Shown here: positions 56,819 to 64,000 of the stretch, piece by piece
How positions within the stretch are numbered: position 1 is the first letter of the stretch
Layout of the letters: each line of letters begins with the position of its first letter
Assembly: GCA_019753235.1 (NCBI GenBank)
Contig: JAIELF010000029.1
Location: 24,644-88,643, forward strand
Origin: a bacterium
GTDB taxonomy: Bacteria; Planctomycetota; Planctomycetia; Kolteriales; Kolteriaceae
Direction: 5' to 3'
DNA length: 64,000 nucleotides
Notes under the pieces: generated by a model
Database searches by the model: none
Seen by the model: only the letters and a program-made list of their open reading frames with translations
Told to the model about the DNA's origin: nothing
Position numbers and translations under genes: made by a program

Positions 56819-58987
56819 TCAACGTGCGATTGTAGCTGATCCACCGGAAAGGAGAGGTTGCTTCTCGCGACGGGCATTGGGAACCGATGGAAACTTTGAC
56901 ATGTCATAGACGCGGTAGCCCATCGACTCGAAGCAGGGATGAGAGAGAATGGCCGGGGGCCAATCGATCACTGTTTCTGGGTGGAGTAGGAACCACCGAA
57001 TTTGGTGATCGCGGGCATCCCGAAGGATCTCGTCGATCGTTTTCATTTGCTTCCAACGACTCATTTCCGCGACGCGCTGCTTAAAGATAACGTCTCCCGG
57101 ATCGCGCGCGGTGTAAGATCCCACGACCGGCCAGCCAACATACGCGCGGGTCTGGCAGAGAGATTCCACCACGTAGTAGACGTCGTTCTGCGAATCCTGC
57201 ATTCGATCAGTCGCTTGAGCGTGATCGCGGATGAAATGGATGCTGTCGAGAAGCCCCTGATTGACGCGTAGGTACGCCCAGCGCTGATCGGTTTGCCAAT
57301 CGTCGGTGTCGGCTTTCCCCATCACAATCGGAATGAAAAGACATAAGACCGTCACGATGAGGGGTGGAAAACGTCGATGCCCACGCTCTGCCAGAAGGCT
57401 TCCTGCCGAGCCAACCCCCCAGATAAGGACGACGAAATAGATCCAGCAATAGGGAACGAACTGCAGATCCCACGGGTTGCCGAACGCGTAGCCGGTGATG
57501 TTGGGGGCCAGGAAAAGGGCGTAACTAAGATAGATCCCCAGGGCCCCAGCAACCACGCCGTGGACCCAGCGGTGTTTATGGGAAAGCACCACGCCGATGA
57601 AAGCCGGCACGAGAAGAATCAGCCACCAGCGGAAGGTCATGAATAAAACCATCGCCACGCGGAGAGAGATCCCCCCTGCCCCTTTGCCGTCCGCCCCCCG
57701 CTCGGCCAGTGCGAGTGCCGGGGGATCGTCCAGAGCGCGGTTGATGATGTAGCTGGCCAAACGTTTTCCCGGAGGCCATTCGAACTGAATCGCGGGTGTT
57801 CGTTCCCAAAGATGTGTTGAGGGTAGGCAAATCAATAGTCCGACCGCCAATAGCCCCAGCGTGATCCAAACCAATGGGAACAAAAGGAGCGCGTAGATCT
57901 CCACGCGCCATTGCGACCACGCGATGCCCCCGGCAACAAGAAGAACCAAGGGAAACGCCGCCATAAAGATCTGGGCTTTGAAAAAGAGACAACTTGCCCC
58001 GATCACGACGCCCGCCACCAGCGCGATCCACGAGCGGTTTCGATAGCTGATCGACAAAACCGCCAGGGCCAGGCCGGCCACCGCAATCGCGTACGCATTG
58101 GCGGGGGCCAACTGCAAAAACCGAAGAAATGAGTACGTGTAAGTTCCCATCGGCATGATGCCGAGCGTCCAGTAAGTCGGATCGGGGAGGACAATGATCG
58201 CCACCACCGACCAGAGTCCCCAGCGCGGGCCGAACCAAATCGAACCAAGCGAATAGGCCGCTAAGCCGACCACCGCTAGGGCCAAAGGAAGCCAAAGGGA
58301 AAGGGTCGAATCGTACGCGGTCTGCCCACCGGCTGCGTGCAGAATCGCTGGGAACACGTAGCTGGCGTAGTGATAAAAGGGGACCGGCTCACCTGCCAAC
58401 CCGTACCGGCCCAAGTCACTCATCAACCCGGGATACGCCAACAGCGTCACCTGATGCGTATGCATGAAGTTGTCGCGGATCGGCTTGATGATGACATCAT
58501 GATCGACCTCGACAAAGGGACGAAAGTAATGCTGCACCCAACCGGTGGCGGCAGCAAAACTCATAAACGTTGCTAAGATCCCGGCTGGCGAAGCCGACAC
58601 ACCCTTTGCGGGTCTCCATCGACTGAAAACAACATCCACCAGCACGCCGACCACGAGTACCCCACCCGTGAGGTGACGGATATCCCATGGACCGATCCAC
58701 CGCAGCAGCGAAAGGCTGCTTCCTACCCACGTCATCCCCAGCAGAAACAGAAGCGGAAAATCAACCGTCGCGTCCTCCGAGAGGCGGAGGCCGAGTGTAA
58801 GAACCCTTCCCCAGAAGACGATAGACAGAACGATCGGAATGACCGAAAGGTCTCCAGCATCGATTCGGCCCTGAACCAAAACGGACCAAAGAAACATGAA
58901 CAGCAGCGCGACCATCGCGGGAAGCCAGACCGATAGCTGGATCGGCTTGGGTTCGTTGGGTTCGAGTTCGACAAACTCCTCATTCAT
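56819..58987 (-). CDS. Polytopic membrane protein, possible lipid-linked glycosyltransferase fold
   Basis: 722 residues from the ATG at 58987, which overlaps the preceding stop as ATGA and has GGAGGGG upstream. About fourteen hydrophobic helices occupy residues 18-590. A soluble C-terminal domain of about 130 residues follows, with SIHFIRDHAQATDRM and RWFLLHPETVIDWPPAIL. The general shape recalls GT-C mannosyltransferases or DUF2298-type membrane proteins, and ends like the soluble domain of such enzymes. No catalytic motif can be assigned with confidence. It is translationally coupled to the small anchored protein upstream. Confidence 0.7.
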   Translation of the reverse strand: MNEEFVELEPNEPKPIQLSVWLPAMVALLFMFLWSVLVQGRIDAGDLSVIPIVLSIVFWGRVLTLGLRLSEDATVDFPLLFLLGMTWVGSSLSLLRWIGPWDIRHLTGGVLVVGVLVDVVFSRWRPAKGVSASPAGILATFMSFAAATGWVQHYFRPFVEVDHDVIIKPIRDNFMHTHQVTLLAYPGLMSDLGRYGLAGEPVPFYHYASYVFPAILHAAGGQTAYDSTLSLWLPLALAVVGLAAYSLGSIWFGPRWGLWSVVAIIVLPDPTYWTLGIMPMGTYTYSFLRFLQLAPANAYAIAVAGLALAVLSISYRNRSWIALVAGVVIGASCLFFKAQIFMAAFPLVLLVAGGIAWSQWRVEIYALLLFPLVWITLGLLAVGLLICLPSTHLWERTPAIQFEWPPGKRLASYIINRALDDPPALALAERGADGKGAGGISLRVAMVLFMTFRWWLILLVPAFIGVVLSHKHRWVHGVVAGALGIYLSYALFLAPNITGYAFGNPWDLQFVPYCWIYFVVLIWGVGSAGSLLAERGHRRFPPLIVTVLCLFIPIVMGKADTDDWQTDQRWAYLRVNQGLLDSIHFIRDHAQATDRMQDSQNDVYYVVESLCQTRAYVGWPVVGSYTARDPGDVIFKQRVAEMSRWKQMKTIDEILRDARDHQIRWFLLHPETVIDWPPAILSHPCFESMGYRVYDMSKFPSVPNARREKQPLLSGGSATIAR

Positions 58988-59541
58988 CGATGTTTCGCCC
59001 CTCCGCTTGGTAGGGAAGGAGGAAGCCCCTTGAACTCGAAGTTTCTGATTTCCATCGCGGGGGATGCCATTCCCGCGAGCCATTCCACGACGGCATGATC
59101 GGAACCGAGACTGGCTTCGAACGGAAACTCGAACTTTCTCCACTCAGCCGCCAATCGAAGTGGGACATACAGACCTGCCGTGTCCCAAGGCGGATGAAAC
59201 TCGCGCACAAGACAGACCGCATCGCGGGGTTGGTCGGAGCGAGCCTCAAAGCGGAGTACGTACCGTTGGCCAAGTGTGAGCGAAACATGTCGCCTTAGCG
59301 CGATATCCCACGGTTCCTTCGCGGCATTTCTCCGAATCTCGAATCGGACCGTTTGGGAATCTTCCGCCGGAGTGATGCGCGCGATGCTTCCATCGGCAGC
59401 ATGGATTGTCCAGTCCGGTATGGCGAGCTCGAACGGAATGGGGCGAAATGCCCGTGCCACCAGACAAACCGTGATCAGCACCGTCCAAACGAGAAAGGTC
59501 GGGTTCAGGATCGAGTTGGACGTCTCATCTTGGTCATTCAC
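58984..59541 (-). CDS. Small membrane-anchored protein with CBM-like beta domain
   Basis: 185 residues from a GTG at 59541 with GGTGGGA nine bases upstream. One N-terminal helix (FLVWTVLITVCLVARAF) anchors a beta-rich domain with LTLGQRYVLRFEARSDQPRD, AEWRKFEFPFEASLG and MEIRNFEFKGL. The alternation resembles carbohydrate-binding-module (CBM4/9-like) jelly rolls. It overlaps the polytopic membrane protein gene by four bases, so the two probably act together at the membrane. Confidence 0.72.
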   Translation of the reverse strand: MNDQDETSNSILNPTFLVWTVLITVCLVARAFRPIPFELAIPDWTIHAADGSIARITPAEDSQTVRFEIRRNAAKEPWDIALRRHVSLTLGQRYVLRFEARSDQPRDAVCLVREFHPPWDTAGLYVPLRLAAEWRKFEFPFEASLGSDHAVVEWLAGMASPAMEIRNFEFKGLPPSLPSGGAKHR

Positions 59542-59574
59542 GTTCAGATGGTCCCACCAACATCGCCGGCCGAT

Positions 59575-59604
59575 TTGGTTTGCCGACCGACCGTCGGTTA
59601 TACT
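59575..59604 (+). promoter_or_regulatory. Candidate sigma70 promoter for the redoxin/cytochrome fusion gene
   Basis: TTGGTT (59575-59580), an 18-base spacer and TATACT (59599-59604). Transcription would start near 59611. This excludes the upstream TTG at 59580 as a start and supports the ATG at 59625 or 59661. Confidence 0.5.
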
Positions 59605-59624
59605 ACAGGGGCGCGGATCGATCG

Positions 59625-61952
59625 ATGATTTTCCTTTGGAACAGCAACGAGAAACCTCTCATGGCGATGGCTGACCATTCTGCTCGCCTGCCGATACGAA
59701 TGATCCTCGCGATCATTCTGGGTGGCTCGGCAGTCATGCTGGCATGGATCCGCCGTCCCGAACACCAGGAATCCCCCGCGATCGTTGCAAGGATGACGAG
59801 TTCGCCCTCCGTTCCCTCGGAAGTCCCATCACCAACATCGTTCCCCGATTTCGAACTCCTCGACCATTTTGGCAACCCATACTCGTTCAAGAAACTTCGA
59901 GACCAACACCGTTTGGTGGCGGTTGTCTTTTGGGGATGCGACTGTCCGCTGGTTCGCCTTTACACGCGAACGCTTCATGAACTTTCGCGTGAGTTCGGAC
60001 CCAAAGGATTGGCGGTCGTTGCGATCAATTCCAACGTGCAGGATTCGCCGACAGACATCACTCGCTTTGTGGAAGTCGAAGGGGCTTCGTTCCCGATCCT
60101 TAAAGATCTTGGCCAAGAGATCGCCGACGCGGCCGGAGCCAAGCGAACGCCTGAAGCCTTTTTGCTCTCCTCAGAAGGGGTGATCCTTTACCGCGGACGG
60201 ATTGATGACCAGTTCGGTATCGGCTATCGGCAGTCGGCCCCCAAAGAGTCCTACCTCAAGCAGGCGATCAATCAGTATTTCGGGGGTCAAAAGATCACGC
60301 TTTCACGGACCGAGCCGGTCGGATGCCTGATTGGCCGAGCCCACAAGGCTTCGTCTCAAGGAAGCGTCACATTCACCAAAGACATCGCCCCCATTCTTCG
60401 CGAGCGCTGCCAAGAGTGCCATCGCGACGGAGAGGTCGCTCCTTTCCCGCTGACCGATTATCAGCACGCTTACGGGTGGGCGGAGATGATTCGCGAAGTG
60501 GTGGAACAAGAGCGGATGCCCCCTTGGTTTGCCGCGGGCGAGCGAGGGCATTTCCGAAATGACGCCCGTCTGACACTCGATGAGAAGAAAACGCTCTTAG
60601 CATGGATCGACGATGGTTGCCCGCAGGGGGACCCAAAAGATCTGCCTACCCCTCGTCCTTTCCTTTCGGGCTGGACCATTCCGCAGCCGGATCTCGTGCT
60701 GGCGATTGCCGATCGGCCCGTGAAGGTACCCGCGCACGGACCCTACGAATACCAGAGTTTTTACATCGATCCAAAGCTAACCGAGGATAAATGGATCGTC
60801 GCGGCCGAGGCTCGGCCAGGCAACCGCAAGGTCGTCCATCACATCGCCATCTGGATCCTCCGCGATGGACTCGCGAAGGACGATTACTCGACATCCCCCT
60901 CGATCGCATTCGCACCTGGAATGCCGGCCCTGACCTATCCCGAAGGGGCGGCTCTTCGTTTACCCAAGGGAGCCACCATCCGCTATCAAATCCACTATGA
61001 GCCGTGCGGCTACGAAACCGAGGACAGGAGCACGCTTGGGCTCAAGTTCTGTGATCCATCGCAGGTGAAGAGCCAAGTCCTGATCGATGCGATCTTTCCG
61101 AACGACCCCATTGCGATCCCTCCCCACCAACCTGCCCACCAGATGCAGGGATATCATTATTTCGGGCGTGACGCGATTCTGTTCGCGCTGATGCCTCACA
61201 TGCATCTTCGGGGCAAATCGTATCGCTACACACTGATTCGCCCCGACCAGTCCCGCGAGGTTCTACTCGACATGCCTCGATGGGATTTCGGCTGGCAGTT
61301 TTGGTACTTAATGCCGCAGCCGATGCAGATCCCCAAGGGCTCGCTCCTCGAAGCGGAGACTGTTTTCGATAACTCGCCGACGAACCAAGCCAATCCCGAT
61401 GCGACACAATTGGTCCACTGGGGACCGAAGACGACCGACGAAATGACGGTCGGTGTTTTTGCCGCCATCGACCCGGCAAGCCAGATGATGGACCAAAGCC
61501 AATACGTTCCGCCGCTCGAGGGTTTCGGCGCTCTCGTTCAGACCGCCTGGCAGTTGGTCCCGTCAAACGGTGCGACCGCAACGCTGCTTCGTGGACCGCA
61601 CTTGTACACGGAGCAGTCAGTTCGAATCGACCAACCGGGCGGGAGCCCGCACGATGTCCGATTGGTTCGGCCAGTCCATCCGGTATTTGAAGGTAGATCG
61701 TACTGCATGCAATTCCGAATCCGGAGTTCGATCGCGCGAACAATCGAGTTCGGCATCCGATCGGCGGATACTGACTCCACCGGCGTGGGCCTTTGGAAGA
61801 CCCTTACCATCGGTCCCCATCAGCAGTACGTTCGGCACGAGTTCTACGCGACCGGCGATGCCTCGCAGGCTCAGCTCGAGTTTGACCTCGGGAAAGAGGC
61901 GGGTCAGATCGACCTCGACGGGGTCGTCCTGTTGCAGGGCTTTCACCGCTAA
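59625..61952 (+). CDS. Redoxin / CxxCH cytochrome / copper type II monooxygenase-like fusion protein
   Basis: 775 residues from the ATG at 59625; the start is uncertain (ATG at 59661 is an alternative). N-terminal anchor helix (IRMILAIILGGSAVMLAWI). A redoxin domain at about 72-220 has WGCDCPLVR (Cys105, Cys107). A single heme-type RCQECH (Cys262, Cys265, His266) follows. The middle part matches copper type II ascorbate-dependent monooxygenases (PHM-like): VVHHIAIW (His405-His406), YQIHYEP (His457) and MPHMHLRG (His525, His527). The last 120 residues form a CBM-like beta domain. Probably faces the periplasm. It is divergent from the anchored CBM-like gene. Confidence 0.88.
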   Translation: MIFLWNSNEKPLMAMADHSARLPIRMILAIILGGSAVMLAWIRRPEHQESPAIVARMTSSPSVPSEVPSPTSFPDFELLDHFGNPYSFKKLRDQHRLVAVVFWGCDCPLVRLYTRTLHELSREFGPKGLAVVAINSNVQDSPTDITRFVEVEGASFPILKDLGQEIADAAGAKRTPEAFLLSSEGVILYRGRIDDQFGIGYRQSAPKESYLKQAINQYFGGQKITLSRTEPVGCLIGRAHKASSQGSVTFTKDIAPILRERCQECHRDGEVAPFPLTDYQHAYGWAEMIREVVEQERMPPWFAAGERGHFRNDARLTLDEKKTLLAWIDDGCPQGDPKDLPTPRPFLSGWTIPQPDLVLAIADRPVKVPAHGPYEYQSFYIDPKLTEDKWIVAAEARPGNRKVVHHIAIWILRDGLAKDDYSTSPSIAFAPGMPALTYPEGAALRLPKGATIRYQIHYEPCGYETEDRSTLGLKFCDPSQVKSQVLIDAIFPNDPIAIPPHQPAHQMQGYHYFGRDAILFALMPHMHLRGKSYRYTLIRPDQSREVLLDMPRWDFGWQFWYLMPQPMQIPKGSLLEAETVFDNSPTNQANPDATQLVHWGPKTTDEMTVGVFAAIDPASQMMDQSQYVPPLEGFGALVQTAWQLVPSNGATATLLRGPHLYTEQSVRIDQPGGSPHDVRLVRPVHPVFEGRSYCMQFRIRSSIARTIEFGIRSADTDSTGVGLWKTLTIGPHQQYVRHEFYATGDASQAQLEFDLGKEAGQIDLDGVVLLQGFHR

Positions 61953-62412
61953 AAGCCATCGAATCTGGGGAACGCGAAGCATCCCGCCCTATTCGACCGA
62001 CGTAAGCCGACTCTTTCCCGGTGATTTCAATACTCCGAACCGAAGCCCGAATGCCCGATTTCTTTCCCCCTTTGAACGGAATGAGAAAACTTGCCGGGGC
62101 CGATTGCCGGGATTCGCAGATCCGGAGCGAAGAAGCGTCGAACAGATCGTTGAGAAACCCGCACCGATCGGCTACAATTTCCGCTGGTAAGAGGAGGCCT
62201 ACACAACCGGGTAGCTCCCCGCACGGTTTCGAAGGAGTGTTCTTCCTGCGGGACCAAGGGGGAGTAGAAAACCAAGGGTTGTCTCGGTGCCGGACCCGGT
62301 CGGGGGTCGGCATCACCATTTCCAGCTTTCTCGAATCCCTTTGATGCGTCGGTTGATGTTCTCCCTGAGCAGAACGCGATGGTTCGGCACAGGCTGGCAA
62401 GAGGATGATTTC
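61953..62412. other. Intergenic region upstream of the radical SAM gene
   Basis: About 460 bases without a supported gene. The plus-strand frame of the radical SAM gene stays open from 62287, but its extra residues are low-complexity and lack a ribosome site. The promoter of that gene should be here. Confidence 0.45.
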
Positions 62413-63825
62413 ATGCGAGTGGCGATGGTCAATCTCCCGCATCCGGTTCGGGTGATTCGGCGATTCATGTGTTCTTACAATTCGCCGATCTTCCTCTTCC
62501 CGCCGCAAGAGCTGATGTACGCCGCCACCGCCGTCCGTGATTGGGGCCCGCGCGAGGTCACCCTCATCGATTCGATCGCGCGCGACCTTACTAAAGAGGA
62601 CGTTCTCGCGGAGCTTAAGAGTTTCAATGCCGACGTGGTCGTCACGATTCTTGGCTTCGAGATTCTGGAACAAGACATCAAGGTCTTGCGTTGGCTTCGC
62701 CAGCAATTGCCCAACACCAAATTCGTTGCCTTTGGTTACTACCCGACGGAGTTCCCCGAACAGATTCTCGATGCCGCCGGCGTCGATTTCGTCATCCTGG
62801 GCGAACCCGAGTATTGCTGTCATGAGCTCTTAAACGCTCTCGAACAAAATACATCGTTCGAAGGAATCATGGGCCTCTGTTTTCGGAAGGAGGACGGCAC
62901 CTTTGTCGCCAATCCGGAAAGGCCACGGCTGAAGAGTGTCGATGAACTTCCTCATCCCGACTACAGCATGGTGAACATTCACGACTACAGCGAATTCCTC
63001 ATGCCCAAACCTTTTGCGACCCTGCAGACCGCGCGCGGTTGCCCCTATGGCTGCAACTTCTGCACTCGCAGTTACGGCCGACAACTAACCCTTCGAAGCC
63101 CCGAGAACATCATCGACGAGATCCGCACGCTGGTCGACAAGTTCGGCGTTCGCTCGCTCCGGTTCATGGACGATACCTTCAATGCTGTCCCGGCCCGGAC
63201 TTTCAAAATCTGCGAGGGGATTCAGAAGAACTTCCCCACGCTCGTATGGTCGGCTCTCTCTCGGATCGACACCATGGACGAAGAGCGAGCGGTCGCCATG
63301 CGAAAAGCAGGCTGCAAGCGAGTTTATCTCGGCGTCGAAAGTGGTTCCGATCGAATCCTCAAACTCTACGGCAAAGATTACGGCGTCGAACGAATCCCCG
63401 TGGTCTTTGATCTCTTAAGACGCAACGGCATCGAGATCGCCTGCTTCTTCATGGTGGGTCATCCCGAAGAAACACCCGACGATTTTGAGCAGACCAGCAA
63501 GCTGATCCGAAACCTCGAGATCGACTTTGCCACGGTCGGCCAAACCGTCCCCTATCCAGGGACCGAACTCTTTGACCGTTACCGCGATCAAGTCGACTTC
63601 TCCCTATTCCCTTACCAGAACGAATGGAAGAGCCCCGGTCGACGAAAGCAGCTTCAAACCTGGGAAAAGAGATTCCTGCGAGAGATGTACTTCCGCCCGA
63701 AATACATCGCTCGCCACGCCATGCGCCTGGTGAAAAATCCTTCCACCACTTGGCAAGCAGGCCGGGCCCTCCTCCCTTTCGTCTTCGGTTCCGGCCTATC
63801 CACCGCCAGAAACGAACTCATCTAA
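62413..63825 (+). CDS. B12-binding-domain radical SAM protein
   Basis: 470 residues from the ATG at 62413 with AAGAGG upstream, which gives the typical start MRVAMVNLPHP. The N-terminal Rossmann-like cobalamin-binding domain covers about 1-140 (FNADVVVTILGFEILEQDI, FVAFGYYPTEFPEQIL, GVDFVILGEPE). The DxHxxG cobalamin-ligand motif is not visible, as in base-off variants. The radical SAM core has CPYGCNFC (Cys210, Cys214, Cys217), RFMDDTFNA, GVESGSDRILKLYGKDY and FFMVGHPEETPDDF. Such enzymes are often methyltransferases or cyclases in lipid or cofactor pathways (BchE/HpnJ-like); the substrate is not determined. Confidence 0.9.
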   Translation: MRVAMVNLPHPVRVIRRFMCSYNSPIFLFPPQELMYAATAVRDWGPREVTLIDSIARDLTKEDVLAELKSFNADVVVTILGFEILEQDIKVLRWLRQQLPNTKFVAFGYYPTEFPEQILDAAGVDFVILGEPEYCCHELLNALEQNTSFEGIMGLCFRKEDGTFVANPERPRLKSVDELPHPDYSMVNIHDYSEFLMPKPFATLQTARGCPYGCNFCTRSYGRQLTLRSPENIIDEIRTLVDKFGVRSLRFMDDTFNAVPARTFKICEGIQKNFPTLVWSALSRIDTMDEERAVAMRKAGCKRVYLGVESGSDRILKLYGKDYGVERIPVVFDLLRRNGIEIACFFMVGHPEETPDDFEQTSKLIRNLEIDFATVGQTVPYPGTELFDRYRDQVDFSLFPYQNEWKSPGRRKQLQTWEKRFLREMYFRPKYIARHAMRLVKNPSTTWQAGRALLPFVFGSGLSTARNELI

Positions 63826-63891
63826 CCAGGCATAGAATTGACTGATAATCCTCTACAGCTTCCCTGCGATCACCTCTCCGTCGGTAACCGT

Positions 63892-64000
63892 TCAGACTCC
63901 GGGGAGCAATGAGGGGGATGGTTGTGGGCGGAAGTGGGCTTGAACGGCTTGGGTGACGAAGCCCATGAGATCGCGCATTTGTTGTCGGCAGGTTTCGATG
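63892..64000 (-). CDS. C-terminal end of a gene cut by the right window edge
   Basis: A minus-strand frame enters from the right edge and ends at TGA 63894-63892, giving 35 residues (contains ETCRQQMRDLMGFVTQAVQAHF). It is helical and then Pro/Ser-rich. The family cannot be told from so little. It would be convergent with the radical SAM gene. Confidence 0.45.
   Translation of the reverse strand, partial: IETCRQQMRDLMGFVTQAVQAHFRPQPSPSLLPGV

Overview
The window looks like a chromosomal segment of a planctomycete (class Planctomycetia; genus not assignable by eye). Several gene families point to the PVC group. They include a DUF1549/DUF1553 cytochrome-like protein next to a Tat-exported DUF1501 protein and a WD40 protein, a Lys-rich 'small basic protein', a DUF6666-like outer-surface protein, a DUF1559-like membrane protein, two VPE...RR (PEP-CTERM-type) surface proteins and a redoxin/CxxCH/copper-monooxygenase fusion. 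GTG and TTG starts are common. No rRNA, insertion sequence or CRISPR array is visible.

Left part (1-24.9 kb): a membrane protein cut by the window edge, glycyl-tRNA synthetase and lexA with palindromic candidate LexA boxes; a rhomboid protease overlapping priA; then a tightly packed photobiology operon (class II CPD photolyase, FeS-type (6-4) photolyase, TspO, DUF1559-like protein). Next come a GT2 glycosyltransferase, a minus-strand operon (BASS transporter, sulfite-oxidase-like molybdoenzyme, membrane-anchored protein), two small proteins, a DUF6666-like protein, glycerate kinase, OsmC, the small basic protein, an aldehyde-dehydrogenase/acyl-adenylating pair, fabI, a Gfo/Idh/MocA oxidoreductase and a metallophosphoesterase.

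Centre (25.3-44.4 kb): the information-processing cluster in classical order, tRNA-Thr(TGT), Tyr(GTA), Gly(TCC), Thr(GGT), tuf, tRNA-Trp(CCA), secE, nusG, rplK, rplA, rplJ, rplL, rpoB, rpoC. Two things stand out. EF-Tu lacks the usual RGITI switch-I sequence. The usually contiguous nusG-rplK junction is opened by about 4.2 kb carrying two PEP-CTERM-type proteins, two small proteins and an RRM/glycine-rich RNA-binding protein, all on the opposite strand.

Right part (45-64 kb): an orphan FixJ-type response regulator; nucleotide-sugar and exopolysaccharide genes (rfbA, rfbB, and a divergent undecaprenyl-phosphate sugar phosphotransferase); a Ser/Thr kinase; the WD40/DUF1501/DUF1553 cassette, with a very long coiled coil inside the DUF1549/1553 protein; a polytopic membrane protein translationally coupled to a small anchored beta-rich protein; a divergent redoxin/cytochrome/monooxygenase fusion; a B12-binding radical SAM protein; and a gene cut by the right edge.

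All assignments come from reading translated sequence and motifs. No database search was run.
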